Shown here piece after piece: positions 43,978 through 55,335 of a DNA stretch of 55,575 nucleotides. Source of the stretch: an uncultured Bacteroidales bacterium (lineage in GTDB: Bacteria; Bacteroidota; Bacteroidia; Bacteroidales; UBA932); assembly GCA_944326225.1 (NCBI GenBank), contig CALVDI010000008.1:1-55575 (forward strand), in the 5' to 3' direction. A program made the position numbers and the translations under genes. Under the pieces are notes generated by a model, which saw only the letters and a list, made by a program, of their open reading frames with translations, did not search any database and was not told the origin of the DNA. Positions within the stretch are counted from its first letter, which is position 1, and every line of letters begins with the position of its first letter.

Positions 43978-45640
43978 TGCCGGCCCCGAAATTGATTCCT
44001 GGTTCAACATAATTCAAGAAATACTGTATCTTACTGTTTGCCAGATTATTGCCCTCTACAAAAACCATCAGGCGGGTATTGACCGCGTAAGAGATCCTCA
44101 AGCCCACATCCACGAAAGCAGGCACCCTGTAGGCTGTGGCCTGAGTGTAGGGAACAGCACTCCACCCGGTCGTCGAGGTACGGAAATAACAGTCTGCCCG
44201 GATGAAGAGCCGGTGCCTGAGATTGTATTCCAGCACTGCGTCCACGTCAAAGGCAGGGGTCATCAGCGCCGCTTCCCAGTTGGAGAAACCGCGGTAGTTG
44301 AACTCAGCCCGGGCAAGAAAAGAGGGAGACTGCCACTTCAGCATTCCGGTAATTCCGAACATGTGCGAATCTGCCCAATTCACCATCTGAGTCCAGGAAT
44401 TCCTGTAAGACAGCGCCATAAACGACAGGCTGTTGCTGAGCATGGAATAATTTATCCCCAGACTGTATGAAAAGCGGTCCCGGACCAGTCCGTTCAATCC
44501 GAACTCGGCTGAAACCGGCACGGCTGACTGGTACGCTCTTCCGCTGTCCTCCATCCACGGATTGAGAGCGAAAAGGTCATAGCGCGTATACAGTTTGTTG
44601 TCACCGGAAGCTTTCAGATACAGCCACAGGGCATTGCGGGCCGCCTCGAAACTCACCGACGCATCCGGATATATCAGGAAACCGCCGCCGTCCTTACGGG
44701 TGCAGTCACCGTAGACTGAAGAGAATGCCAGTCCTGCCCGGATCCTCCATCTGTCCCTCTCCCATGTGTACACGGGTGAGACCTTCCATATGCCCCGGGA
44801 CGGGAATGTATTGCCGACCGTAACGCCGGTAAATGTACCGCCAAACGTCACGTAAAGCCTGTGCTCTCCCTTAATCGTCGCCCCCAAGGAGACATCCGCA
44901 TCCACCAGATGCTCCAGCACACCGTGACGGTCATTGAAATAACGGTACCCCAGAGCGGCATTGTAGTAAAAGGAATTTGGATCCGGATTCGTAGAACGCA
45001 CACGCAGGGACGCTTTAAGATGCTCAAACTGATTGTATACCGTTGTTCCGGAATATCCGTCCGCAGGAGCAAGCGCATACATGCTTCCTGTATACGATGC
45101 ATCCAGATTCACTTCACCTTTTGTCCAGCGGTATCCCATGAAGAGCCCGCCTCTGTTCTTCATCCTGTCACCGTTGATCTTGTGGCCGGGATAGGTCATC
45201 ACACTGCCGGCATATACTGCCTGAGGCACTTGCCCCCAATACGAATCATGGTTGAGATAAAGGCTCATGGAGAACCTTTCTCCGAAACGAGGAGTTACAT
45301 ACAGGTCTGCCGACGGAGTCCACGGATATGCTGCTGCGACTCTCGCATAAAGCCACGGGTAGACCACCTTTCCCTCCGCCTTGGGGCCCATGTCCAGCAC
45401 AGGCGAGAAATCGTAAAGATTGTGGTATGGACTGTAGAAGGCAGTATAGTCAAAATCCAGCCTGAAGTTCATCAAAGAGTCATCGACCGCCGGTCTGAGG
45501 GCGGACTTCAGTGCCTCCGCGACAGATCCCTCATAGTCACGTTCCACCTCTACGGCCTGATCTATCTTACTCTGGCATAACGCAGGCATGGCTGACAGCA
45601 CAGCCACCGCAGCTGCGGCTATTATCATCCGTAATATCAT
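43961..45640 (-). CDS. Outer-membrane beta-barrel protein, TonB-receptor-like without a plug
   Basis: A 559-residue protein. A signal peptide (about 1-22, ending PALCQ) precedes a short linker and a long run of alternating beta-strand sequence typical of outer-membrane barrels (e.g. RFSMSLYLNHDSYWG, AALGYRYFNDRHG, RLMVFVEGNNLANSKIQYF near the C-terminus). The last segments (INTRLMVFVEGNNL-like and GINFGAGICFKL) resemble the end of TonB-dependent receptors, but no plug domain or carboxypeptidase-like domain is present. It overlaps the TPR gene by 4 nt, so the two are a fixed pair. Function unknown. Confidence 0.7.
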   Translation of the reverse strand: MILRMIIAAAAVAVLSAMPALCQSKIDQAVEVERDYEGSVAEALKSALRPAVDDSLMNFRLDFDYTAFYSPYHNLYDFSPVLDMGPKAEGKVVYPWLYARVAAAYPWTPSADLYVTPRFGERFSMSLYLNHDSYWGQVPQAVYAGSVMTYPGHKINGDRMKNRGGLFMGYRWTKGEVNLDASYTGSMYALAPADGYSGTTVYNQFEHLKASLRVRSTNPDPNSFYYNAALGYRYFNDRHGVLEHLVDADVSLGATIKGEHRLYVTFGGTFTGVTVGNTFPSRGIWKVSPVYTWERDRWRIRAGLAFSSVYGDCTRKDGGGFLIYPDASVSFEAARNALWLYLKASGDNKLYTRYDLFALNPWMEDSGRAYQSAVPVSAEFGLNGLVRDRFSYSLGINYSMLSNSLSFMALSYRNSWTQMVNWADSHMFGITGMLKWQSPSFLARAEFNYRGFSNWEAALMTPAFDVDAVLEYNLRHRLFIRADCYFRTSTTGWSAVPYTQATAYRVPAFVDVGLRISYAVNTRLMVFVEGNNLANSKIQYFLNYVEPGINFGAGICFKL

Positions 45641-48600
45641 TGTCCAGCTATTTTATCCAGTCTTTCAATTCTCATATTTACCTGCTCCAGAATATCGTCA
45701 CGGTTGCCTTCCGGCACATACCCGTCCCTGATACTCTCAAACGTAGCGCGGGCCTGAGCCCATTCTTCCCGTTCCGCAAAAGAGTCACCCAGCACAATAA
45801 AGCTCCTGGCAAGCCAGTATGTCTGGTCTGTCTTCGAGTCCGAGAATGCATATACTTTATTCTCCACTTCCTCGAAATCACCTGCATCATACGTATCCTG
45901 AATGAGGATATATGCCGCTTCCGCCCCTTCCGGTGCAAACACATTGCCCGAGAGCTCTTTCAACACCGGCAACGCCTGCTCTCTTCTGCCAAGGGACATA
46001 TAGGATCTGGCCATGATATAACGCGCCTGCACGGCATAATCCGCATCAAGCCCAGGTACAGCCAGCAAGTTCTCAGCCGCATCCACCGCCATATTGTACC
46101 GCCCGTCTCCATAATACGAGTTCATAAGCCCCTTCAAGGCCTCGGTTTTATTGTTTCCAAGCCTGGCTATCGGATACAGGGCCTCATATGCTGACGCAGC
46201 CTGAGCGTAACGCTCAAGATCATAACAGATCCCGGCATACTGCAAGGTGGAAAGCTCCACAAACGAGCCCTGCCCCTTGTCCATGACCTCCTGATATGCG
46301 GCAAGTGCGTCTTCTTTCCTGTCCATGGCGTACAATGCCTCGCCAAGATAGAACCACGCAAGCGGAGTCTTCTGACCGTCAGGATACTGACTGACAAATG
46401 CCCTAAGACTGTTTTCCGCCGCCTTGTAATCGCCCGACAGATACACCTGCTCGGCAGCATTGAAGACCATCAGTTCCTTCTCGTCTGGAGTCTTGGCGGA
46501 TGACATTCCGACTCTGTCCAGATACGCAAAGTACTCCTGGGGTTGATTGAGCACCGTGTATATACTTTCCATAGCAGCCAGTGCATTGTCGGTATCCTCC
46601 GACAAAGGCATCTGCTCCACGATCCGCGTCAGGTATGAAAGGGCTTCCTCATAGTCTCCCGCATTGGAGCAGATCATACCGAGCTCCAGAAGGGCCTTGC
46701 TCTTATACATAGGATCCCCTATATCATCAAGAAGATATCTGAAACACCTTGTGGCCTTGTCCGCCATTCCTTCCTGGACATAAGTCCTGCCCAGTTCATA
46801 CACTGCCCTGGAGTACATAGGGGTATCATCCCTGCGGCTGATGATTCCCTCCAGCACACTTATCTTCCTGCCGGTTTCAGAGATCAATCCATAGGAAACA
46901 GCACACTGATACGCCGCATATACCGACGACTCCTGCTGATAATTCATTTTGGAGACCTCCTCATACACAGAAGCAGCTCCCGCGTAGTCCCTCATCCTGA
47001 ACATGGCGTCTGCCATCCTCAGCCTGGCCTCTATCACCAGGTCCATATCCGAATCATACATCTGCAGGAACCTGCCGAACCGTGTCACAGCCAAGCTGTC
47101 CTCTCCGAGGGCATACGCACAGTATCCCAGTCCGAAAAATGCCAGCGGATATTCTGCGAATGACTTGAACGGCGCCTCGTTCACCAAGCCCTCATACAAG
47201 ACCTCCGCCTCATCCGCTTCACCCGACATGTACAAAGTCTCCGCAAGCCAGAAAGAGGCCAGCAGCGCAAGTGTCCTGTTCTGTCCCGAATGCTGCAGCG
47301 AAAGCCTCAGATCCGACACAGCCGCCCCGTATGCTCCGCGTCCGTACAGTTCAAGTCCCCTGAGGAAGGCCGCCTTCTGCAGATTCATCTCCATTTCCGG
47401 AGTAAGACTGCGGATACGCTCCAGTGCGTCTACCGCCGACTTATATTGCCTGGACAGCAGATAAGACGTGGCGATATATGAATATATCTCGTCAGAGCGG
47501 CCGTTTTCAGGCCACAATGACAGATAGTCCTGAAACGGAGCTATATCTGAGTTGACATCAAACGCCAGTTTCGCATAATTAAAGTAAGACTCTTCCTTTA
47601 CCTCCTTGTCGAAATCCATCTCTGAGGCCATCCTGTAGTACTTCAGGGCCTCATGCTTGTTCTTGAGTTTGAGATATGAGCCGGCCATATGCATGCACGC
47701 ACTCTGAGCCAGCGAGTCCTCTACACCTATGACTTCAGCAAATGCATCGACCGCCGCATAATACGACTGCAGGGAATAGGAGATCACCCCAAGGTAGTAA
47801 TTGTCCTTTCTGCTCATATCAGCACCGGAGGCCGAGTAGTTCTCAAACCACTTACGTGCCTGCTCCGGCTGCCCCAGACTGTAATACGCCTCGGAGATCA
47901 TCCTGTCCACTCTCGGCCTCATATCCGCACCCACTGCCATGGACACTTCCTCACCGTGGGCAGTCACATACTCAAAATCCCCGAGCATAAACTCCGACTC
48001 CAGTATATAATAAGAGCAGAACACCCCGAAATGTCCGTCATCTACAATATCGGAGAACAACCTTACCGCTTCCTCGAAGTCATTATGCAGATATGCTATG
48101 TAGCCGAGATAGTATGTCGCCGGCACCCTATAAATATTGCGACGGCCCTCGAGCAGCGCTATGAATCCTGTTTCAGCCTCTTCCGGCATACCGAGAGCAA
48201 GACGACAGGACGAAATCCTGAACAGATACGCCGCCTTATCTTCGCGGGACAAAAGGGACGGATCCACTGTCTCCAGCACCCCCAATGCCGTACGGAAATC
48301 CTCCCTGTCAAAGCAGTAGCCCGCATACGATAGTCTGACAGCCATATACTCTGGCGCATAACGGTATCCCGATGCATATTCTTCCATAAGAGCCTCAAGA
48401 TCCGGACTTCCCAGCCGGATATCGCACATAATGCGGTATGCCGCCAACTCGGACATCTGTGCATCTGAAAGCACACATTCGGACACAGCACTGCGGATCT
48501 CGTCCCGCGCAGCAGTATACATATCATTGTCAAATAGTTCCCTGATCCTTTCCAGTCTCCTGCCCGGATCCATGCCGGCACCGGGAAGTTCCTGGGCAGA

Positions 48601-48660
48601 GACGGCCGCAGTCAGCGACACAAGGACGGTCAGAACCGCTAAAAATCTTTTACAGACCAT
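45637..48660 (-). CDS. Large secreted/periplasmic tetratricopeptide-repeat protein
   Basis: A 1007-residue protein with a signal peptide (about 1-23, ending AVSAQ) followed by TPR-type helix pairs throughout (e.g. ALSYLTRIVEQMPLSEDTDN, AWFYLGEALYAMDRKEDALA, AQARATFESI). I count more than twenty degenerate repeats. Such solenoids act as periplasmic scaffolds or as partners for outer-membrane complexes. The stop overlaps the barrel gene start by 4 nt, arguing that the protein works with that barrel. Its promoter overlaps that of the divergent ftsE gene. Confidence 0.8.
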   Translation of the reverse strand: MVCKRFLAVLTVLVSLTAAVSAQELPGAGMDPGRRLERIRELFDNDMYTAARDEIRSAVSECVLSDAQMSELAAYRIMCDIRLGSPDLEALMEEYASGYRYAPEYMAVRLSYAGYCFDREDFRTALGVLETVDPSLLSREDKAAYLFRISSCRLALGMPEEAETGFIALLEGRRNIYRVPATYYLGYIAYLHNDFEEAVRLFSDIVDDGHFGVFCSYYILESEFMLGDFEYVTAHGEEVSMAVGADMRPRVDRMISEAYYSLGQPEQARKWFENYSASGADMSRKDNYYLGVISYSLQSYYAAVDAFAEVIGVEDSLAQSACMHMAGSYLKLKNKHEALKYYRMASEMDFDKEVKEESYFNYAKLAFDVNSDIAPFQDYLSLWPENGRSDEIYSYIATSYLLSRQYKSAVDALERIRSLTPEMEMNLQKAAFLRGLELYGRGAYGAAVSDLRLSLQHSGQNRTLALLASFWLAETLYMSGEADEAEVLYEGLVNEAPFKSFAEYPLAFFGLGYCAYALGEDSLAVTRFGRFLQMYDSDMDLVIEARLRMADAMFRMRDYAGAASVYEEVSKMNYQQESSVYAAYQCAVSYGLISETGRKISVLEGIISRRDDTPMYSRAVYELGRTYVQEGMADKATRCFRYLLDDIGDPMYKSKALLELGMICSNAGDYEEALSYLTRIVEQMPLSEDTDNALAAMESIYTVLNQPQEYFAYLDRVGMSSAKTPDEKELMVFNAAEQVYLSGDYKAAENSLRAFVSQYPDGQKTPLAWFYLGEALYAMDRKEDALAAYQEVMDKGQGSFVELSTLQYAGICYDLERYAQAASAYEALYPIARLGNNKTEALKGLMNSYYGDGRYNMAVDAAENLLAVPGLDADYAVQARYIMARSYMSLGRREQALPVLKELSGNVFAPEGAEAAYILIQDTYDAGDFEEVENKVYAFSDSKTDQTYWLARSFIVLGDSFAEREEWAQARATFESIRDGYVPEGNRDDILEQVNMRIERLDKIAGQ

Positions 48661-48676
48661 TTTAATCTATTTGGGG

Positions 48677-48706
48677 CAAATGTAACAATTATTTTGATTA
48701 TATTTG
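48677..48706. promoter_or_regulatory. Overlapping divergent promoters, TPR operon and ftsE
   Basis: Minus strand TACATTTG (48677-48684) serves the TPR gene; plus strand TATATTTG (48699-48706) serves ftsE. Both are perfect TAnnTTTG and lie within 30 nt, so the two transcription units compete for polymerase. The plus-strand element also excludes the ATG at 48708 as the ftsE start. Confidence 0.6.
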
Positions 48707-48725
48707 TATGTTTAATCCACCTCCA

Positions 48726-49454
48726 ATGGAAGAAAATAACGGCCATCACATCATATGTTTCGAGCACGCTGACATCTACAACAGCGGCAATCTTGTCATC
48801 TCAGACCTAACAATGCATATAGACAAAGGCGAGTTTGTATACATCATAGGGAAAGTAGGAAGCGGCAAGACCACCATAATCCGCTCAATGATAGGGGATA
48901 CTGAAATCAGGACAGGAACTGCGCTCATCGGAGACTTTGATCTCAGGAGACTCCGTAAAAAAGAGATTCCATACCTAAGAAGGAAACTGGGAGTAATATT
49001 CCAGGACTTCCAGCTGCTCATGGACCGTTCGGTATACGACAACCTTGCTTTTGTACTCCGCGCCACAGGATGGAAGGACAGACAGGCCATCGCCGCAAGG
49101 ATACAGAGCGTTCTTGAAGCCGTAGGCATGGACCTGAAAGCTCACAAGATGCCGCATCAGCTGTCAGGAGGAGAGCAGCAGCGCATCGCTATAGCCAGAG
49201 CCCTGCTCAACGAACCCGAGATAATCCTTGCAGATGAGCCCACTGGCAATCTTGACGGTGACACGGCTAAAGACATCATGAATCTGCTGATGAGTATCCA
49301 CAATAGGGACAATGGCCCGGCGATAGTGATGGTAACCCACAACAGAAGCCTCTTTGAGGAATATCCTGCCAGGACATTCCTGTGCGAGAAACTCTCCTGC
49401 ACAGAAGTAGCGGAAGAATCAGACGTAGAGCTGGACTTGTCCGAATTCATCTGA
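48726..49454 (+). CDS. ftsE: FtsE-like ABC transporter ATPase
   Basis: About 242 residues from ATG 48726 (MEENNGHH). Walker [13 protein letters not shown]-loop [18 protein letters not shown], signature [16 protein letters not shown], and Walker [17 protein letters not shown] are intact. The DFQLLMDR stretch and the short length fit FtsE, which with FtsX controls septal peptidoglycan hydrolases. No ftsX gene lies beside it here, so its partner is elsewhere; a LolD-type ATPase is the alternative. I prefer 48726 to 48708 because the promoter's -7 element ends at 48706. nth follows 12 nt downstream. Confidence 0.85.
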   Translation: MEENNGHHIICFEHADIYNSGNLVISDLTMHIDKGEFVYIIGKVGSGKTTIIRSMIGDTEIRTGTALIGDFDLRRLRKKEIPYLRRKLGVIFQDFQLLMDRSVYDNLAFVLRATGWKDRQAIAARIQSVLEAVGMDLKAHKMPHQLSGGEQQRIAIARALLNEPEIILADEPTGNLDGDTAKDIMNLLMSIHNRDNGPAIVMVTHNRSLFEEYPARTFLCEKLSCTEVAEESDVELDLSEFI

Positions 49455-49466
49455 TCCTCAGCCGCC

Positions 49467-50126
49467 ATGCCACAGAAACTCACCCTCAGACAGAGATACG
49501 CGGCCATCCTGGAATGGTTCTCCGCCAACCGCCCCGCCGTGCAGTCCGAACTGCACTTCAGGAACGGATACGAGCTCATAGTCTCGGTCATCCTCTCGGC
49601 CCAGTGTACCGACAAGCGGGTCAATATGGTCACTCCCGCCCTGTTTGAGCGATACCCGGCACCAGAGGATCTTGCCTCCGCCGCTTTCGAGGACGTACTG
49701 GCTCTGATCCGCTCCGTCTCCTACCCCAACAGCAAGGCCCGTCACCTGATAGACATGGCCCGCAGGCTGGTCAGCGACTTCCATTCGGTGATCCCGTCCG
49801 ACACTGACAGTCTCATGAGCCTGCCCGGAGTAGGCCGCAAGACAGCCAATGTCGTGGCTTCCATCCTCTACGACAAGCCGGTAATCGCAGTAGACACACA
49901 CGTGCTGAGAGTATCCAACCGCCTGGGCCTGTCACATGGGAAAACCCCGGAAAAGGTCGAAGCCGATCTTGAAAGCCACATTCCCGTGGAACAGAGGGCC
50001 ATATCCCACCACTGGCTGATACTCCACGGACGGTACACCTGCACGGCACGCAATCCCAGATGCGGAGAATGCCCGCTGACACAGTGGTGCGAGTCTTACC
50101 CCGAACTCTCAAAGCCGCAGAGATGA
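49467..50126 (+). CDS. nth: Endonuclease III
   Basis: A 219-residue DNA glycosylase/AP lyase for oxidised pyrimidines. The helix-hairpin-helix [12 protein letters not shown] contains catalytic Lys125, [14 protein letters not shown] contains catalytic Asp143, and the 4Fe-4S cluster has Cys192-x6-Cys199-x2-Cys202-x5-Cys208. Length and motifs match the family fully. It is the middle gene of ftsE-nth-xerD; its TGA overlaps the xerD ATG. Confidence 0.97.
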   Translation: MPQKLTLRQRYAAILEWFSANRPAVQSELHFRNGYELIVSVILSAQCTDKRVNMVTPALFERYPAPEDLASAAFEDVLALIRSVSYPNSKARHLIDMARRLVSDFHSVIPSDTDSLMSLPGVGRKTANVVASILYDKPVIAVDTHVLRVSNRLGLSHGKTPEKVEADLESHIPVEQRAISHHWLILHGRYTCTARNPRCGECPLTQWCESYPELSKPQR

Positions 50127-51013
50127 CCTCCTGGAAGGACATACTTTCCGACTACAGCTCATACCTGGTCATCGAACGGGCCTTGTCGAAAAACTCGGTC
50201 TCCTCCTACATTTCCGACATATCCAAACTGGCCAGCAAATACAAAGACAAATCCCCCGAGGACATCTCCGGGGAGGACTTGAGCGCATTCATAGCGCAGC
50301 AGGCCGACGGCATCTCCAAGAGAAGCCAGTCCAGGCTGATAAGTGCCCTGAAAAGTTTCTTCAGGTTCATGGAGACAGAAGGCCGGATACAGGTCAACCC
50401 GGCTGACACCATCGATCCGCCCAAGATATCCCGGCACATACCGGTGGTCCTGTCTGTAGAGGAGATTGACCGGATAATGAATTCGGTAGACCTGTCCGAA
50501 CCAGAAGGTCAGCGTAACCGGGCCATACTGGAGGTCCTCTACTCCTGCGGACTGAGAGTCAGCGAACTGATATCCCTACGCATCTCCGACCTGTTTTTCG
50601 ACGAATCTTTCATACGGGTAATAGGTAAAGGCGACAAACAGAGACTTGTGCCCATAGGAGAGCCGGCAATGCAGGCCGTAAAGCTGTATCTCTCGCAGAC
50701 AAGACGCGCATACGTGTCAAAAAAAGCCGAGGACATCCTTTTCCTGAACCGGCGCGGCGGTAAACTGAGCCGCCAGATGATATTCCTGATGATCAAAAGC
50801 CAATGCGAAAAGGCCGGCATCACCAAGGAGATATCTCCCCACACCTTCCGCCACTCCTTCGCCACACATCTGGTCGAGAACGGAGCCGACCTCCGTGCCG
50901 TACAGCAGATGCTCGGCCACGAGAGCATACTCACAACCGAGATCTACACCCACATCGACTCCCGCAAATGGCAGGACGGCATCATCAAGTACCACCCCCG
51001 CAACCACAAATAA
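50123..51013 (+). CDS. xerD: Tyrosine recombinase XerD
   Basis: 296 residues from ATG 50123 (MTSWKDIL), which overlaps the nth stop as ATGA; a longer reading from 50060 would run through nth. It has an N-terminal SAM-like core-binding domain (about 1-90), then the catalytic domain with Arg145 (CGLRVSELI), Lys172 (GKGDKQRLVP), His240 and Arg243 (HTFRHSFATHL), His266 (LGHESI) and the nucleophile Tyr275 (IYTHIDS). The size, complete residue set and chromosomal housekeeping context indicate dimer resolution at dif rather than a phage or conjugative integrase. Confidence 0.92.
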   Translation: MTSWKDILSDYSSYLVIERALSKNSVSSYISDISKLASKYKDKSPEDISGEDLSAFIAQQADGISKRSQSRLISALKSFFRFMETEGRIQVNPADTIDPPKISRHIPVVLSVEEIDRIMNSVDLSEPEGQRNRAILEVLYSCGLRVSELISLRISDLFFDESFIRVIGKGDKQRLVPIGEPAMQAVKLYLSQTRRAYVSKKAEDILFLNRRGGKLSRQMIFLMIKSQCEKAGITKEISPHTFRHSFATHLVENGADLRAVQQMLGHESILTTEIYTHIDSRKWQDGIIKYHPRNHK

Positions 51014-51033
51014 AAAAGCCGTTCCCGAAACGG
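51011..51033 (-). terminator. Terminator of tRNA-Arg
   Basis: Minus strand CCGTT-TCGGG-AACGG followed by CTTTTTTA. It directly follows the tRNA gene and overlaps the xerD stop region. Confidence 0.75.
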
Positions 51034-51048
51034 AAACAGCTTGAACTG

Positions 51049-51120
51049 TAGCCCCAACAGGACTCGAACCTGTATCTAAAGTTTAGGAAACTTCCATTCT
51101 ATCCCTTGAACTATGGGGCC
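51049..51120 (-). tRNA. tRNA-Arg (anticodon CCU)
   Basis: On the minus strand, 5' GGCCCCA pairs with 3' TGGGGCT (one G-U). The D-arm is GTTC/GAAT, the anticodon arm GAAGT-TTCCTAA-ACTTT with anticodon CCT, and the T-arm ACAGG-TTCGAGT-CCTGT. The discriminator base is A and CCA is not encoded. It decodes AGG. It sits convergent to xerD and upstream of the terminator at 51011. Confidence 0.93.
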
Positions 51121-51133
51121 AAAACCTATCTGA

Positions 51134-51316
51134 CTACTCTACGTTCTTCTGAACCATCAGACGACCGCGATAGTAGCCGCATTCAGGGCATACGCGGTGA
51201 TACAGTACGGTTGCTCCGCAGTTGGAGCATGTTGAAAGTGCGGGGAGAGTCAGTTTGTCATGTGTTCTGCGTTTGTCCCTGCGCTGCTTTGAGAGTTTGT
51301 GTTTGGGATGTGCCAT
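51134..51316 (-). CDS. rpmF: 50S ribosomal protein L32 (bL32)
   Basis: A 60-residue basic protein beginning MAHPKHKLSKQRRDKRR and carrying a zinc-type pair of CxxC motifs (CSNCG and CPECG), the standard bL32 pattern. It follows the DUF177 gene by 18 nt, an arrangement conserved in many bacteria. It is a component of the large ribosomal subunit near the peptidyl transferase centre. Confidence 0.97.
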   Translation of the reverse strand: MAHPKHKLSKQRRDKRRTHDKLTLPALSTCSNCGATVLYHRVCPECGYYRGRLMVQKNVE

Positions 51317-51334
51317 CTTATTCTAAATTTAATA

Positions 51335-51805
51335 TTATTCTGTTTTTAAAATATCCTTCAACTTTTCCATCATCACGGGGTCGCACTGACCGTCGGGATG
51401 CACCTTCTTAATCGGGAGGCTGAGACTGACATAGTCATAAATAATCTGACTGAGGTCAATATCAGCCGAATCGCTGTCCAACAGGATTACCTCATCCGCC
51501 CCGTCCCCGTCCGCGTCAGCATCAGCCGCACAGGATGAGAACATCACTGAAAAGGGCACCTGTATGTCCACCGGAACTGTCAGGTCGGCAAGGCATCTGT
51601 CGCATTTGACAGTCACATTGCCTGTTATGCTCAGGTCCAGAGCCATACGGCCATGCTCCTTGGTCACAACCGCGCTGACATCCAGATCCGCATCCGAGAC
51701 AGTGTCGTTCTCATATGCCTCGAAGAAACTTCCGTCCACCTTGAAGCTGAAAGGATGCTCTCCGTATGAAAGCCCACGTATCTCTATCCTGCAATTCATT
51801 TCCAA
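51335..51805 (-). CDS. DUF177/YceD-family protein
   Basis: A 156-residue protein. It has the family core VTVKCDRCLADLTVPVDI, with the CxxC and the beta-rich N-terminal region, followed by an acidic low-complexity insertion (DADADGDGADE) and the conserved end SLPIKKVH then CDP. YceD-type proteins are linked to 23S rRNA accumulation and are nearly always encoded directly before rpmF, as here. The start could be Met1 or Met3. It shares a promoter with rpmF. Confidence 0.88.
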   Translation of the reverse strand: MEMNCRIEIRGLSYGEHPFSFKVDGSFFEAYENDTVSDADLDVSAVVTKEHGRMALDLSITGNVTVKCDRCLADLTVPVDIQVPFSVMFSSCAADADADGDGADEVILLDSDSADIDLSQIIYDYVSLSLPIKKVHPDGQCDPVMMEKLKDILKTE

Positions 51806-51819
51806 ATTATTAAGGGCGG

Positions 51820-51844
51820 CAAAGATATAAATTTTTTCAGAAAA

Positions 51845-51851
<7 letters not shown>
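51820..51851 (-). promoter_or_regulatory. Promoter of the DUF177-rpmF operon
   Basis: Minus strand TTTC, 20 nt, TATCTTTG (perfect -7, near-consensus -33), starting within the end of typA and ending 15 nt before the DUF177 start. Confidence 0.65.
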
Positions 51852-53656
<1,805 letters not shown>

Positions 53657-53667
53657 AATCGAGGCGC

Positions 53668-53695
53668 AAAATTAATTCAATTTACTTAAATTTGC
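53668..53695. promoter_or_regulatory. Divergent -7 elements for typA and guaA
   Basis: Minus strand TAATTTTG (53668-53675) for typA and plus strand TAAATTTG (53688-53695) for guaA, both perfect TAnnTTTG. Good -33 elements are not evident for either. Confidence 0.5.
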
Positions 53696-53729
53696 ACCCT
53701 GACATTAAAAATTAACATCATCCCACGAT

Positions 53730-55331
53730 ATGACGGAGAAAATAATCATCCTCGACTTCGGTTCCCAGGTTACCCAGCTTATAGGCCGCAGGCTCAGGGA
53801 ACTGAACGTCTACTGCGAAATCCATCCCTTCAACAAGATACCCGCACTCGACGGGAGTGTCCGCGGAGTGGTCCTCTCGGGCAGCCCCTGGTCCGTCCGC
53901 GATCCCAAGGCTCCCTCGCCGGATCTTTCCGGTATCAAGGGCCGATACCCGATGCTGTGCATCTGCTACGGAGCGCAGTTCATCGCCCAGCGCTACGGCG
54001 GGGAGGTCAATCCCTCCATCGCCCGTGAATACGGCCGCGCCATCATGCATATAAAGGGCTCATGCCCCCTGTTTGAAGGGATTCCAGATGACTCGCAAGT
54101 ATGGATGTCCCACGGCGACACCATTGCACGTCTGCCAGAAGGTGCGGAAGTCATCGCTTCTACAGACGACGTGGCAAACGCCGCATATCATATAAAAGGT
54201 GAGCAGACCTGGTGCGTCCAGTTCCACCCGGAGGTCTATCATTCGGCCTACGGGCCTCAGATTCTGGAGAACTTCGCCATGCGCATCTGCGGCTGCAAAG
54301 GCGACTGGACCCCCGCCTCCTTCATCGAAAGTTCCATTGAGTCCCTCAGGGAGAAAATAGGTCATGACAATGTCATCCTCGGCCTCTCCGGCGGAGTCGA
54401 TTCCTCCGTGGCGGCAGTACTGCTGCACAGGGCCATCGGACGGCAGCTGCACTGCATCTTCGTCAACAACGGACTGCTGCGCAAGAACGAATACGAATCT
54501 GTACTTGCGTCCTATCAGGACATGGGGCTCAACGTCCGTGGAGTGGATGCTACCGAACTCTTCCTCAAGGCTCTCGAGGGCATCTCTGACCCCGAGGCCA
54601 AGCGCAAGGCCATCGGCCGTACCTTCATCGAGGTATTCGACGCCGAGGCGCACAAGATAGAGAACGCATCCTGGCTCGCCCAGGGCACCATATATCCCGA
54701 TGTGATTGAGTCCACGTCGGTCAACGGTCCCTCGCAGACCATCAAGTCCCACCACAATGTGGGCGGTCTGCCGGAAGAGATGAATCTCAAGATCGTAGAA
54801 CCGCTGCGCTCCCTGTTCAAGGACGAGGTCCGCAGGGTGGGCCGTGCCCTCGGCATCAAGAACTCTCTCATATCACGCCATCCGTTCCCAGGCCCGGGCT
54901 TAGGCATCAGAGTGCTCGGGGAAGTGACGCGTGAGAAACTGGAGATACTGCGCGAGGCCGATGCCGTGTACATCGACGCCCTGCGATCCACTCCCGCCCC
55001 AGAAGGATGGCAGCCTGCATCCGGAGCCGCCGCCACAGGAGGCACGGAGACCGGTGAAGGATATCTGACTCTATACGACTGTATCTGGCAGGCCGGAACG
55101 ATACTGCCTCCCGTACGCAGTGTGGGAGTGATGGGCGATGAGCGCACCTATGAGTACACGATTGCCCTTAGGGCTGTGGTATCCACCGACGGAATGACCG
55201 CCGACTGGGTACACCTGCCCTACGACTTCCTGGCGAAAGTCTCCAACGACATCATAAACAAAGTGCGGGGAGTGAACCGCGTCGTCTACGACATCTCGTC
55301 CAAACCCCCCGCAACCATCGAGTGGGAGTAA
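53730..55331 (+). CDS. guaA: GMP synthase (glutamine-hydrolysing)
   Basis: A 533-residue enzyme that aminates XMP to GMP. The class I glutamine amidotransferase domain has [20 protein letters not shown], the nucleophile Cys79 (ICYGAQ) and the FHPEVYH histidine/glutamate. The ATP-pyrophosphatase domain has the PP-loop [15 protein letters not shown] and ends with the dimerisation domain [17 protein letters not shown]. The linker region (about residues 425-445, [17 protein letters not shown]) carries a small Ala/Gly-rich insertion compared with the usual GuaA, probably a surface loop. Length fits the family. Confidence 0.96.
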   Translation: MTEKIIILDFGSQVTQLIGRRLRELNVYCEIHPFNKIPALDGSVRGVVLSGSPWSVRDPKAPSPDLSGIKGRYPMLCICYGAQFIAQRYGGEVNPSIAREYGRAIMHIKGSCPLFEGIPDDSQVWMSHGDTIARLPEGAEVIASTDDVANAAYHIKGEQTWCVQFHPEVYHSAYGPQILENFAMRICGCKGDWTPASFIESSIESLREKIGHDNVILGLSGGVDSSVAAVLLHRAIGRQLHCIFVNNGLLRKNEYESVLASYQDMGLNVRGVDATELFLKALEGISDPEAKRKAIGRTFIEVFDAEAHKIENASWLAQGTIYPDVIESTSVNGPSQTIKSHHNVGGLPEEMNLKIVEPLRSLFKDEVRRVGRALGIKNSLISRHPFPGPGLGIRVLGEVTREKLEILREADAVYIDALRSTPAPEGWQPASGAAATGGTETGEGYLTLYDCIWQAGTILPPVRSVGVMGDERTYEYTIALRAVVSTDGMTADWVHLPYDFLAKVSNDIINKVRGVNRVVYDISSKPPATIEWE

Positions 55332-55335
55332 ACTC

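Noticed and set aside
50123-51013. The tyrosine recombinase next to a tRNA gene as an integrase of a mobile element
   Set aside because: It has XerD length and motifs, is translationally coupled to nth, and no att-like duplication of the tRNA end or mobile genes is present nearby.
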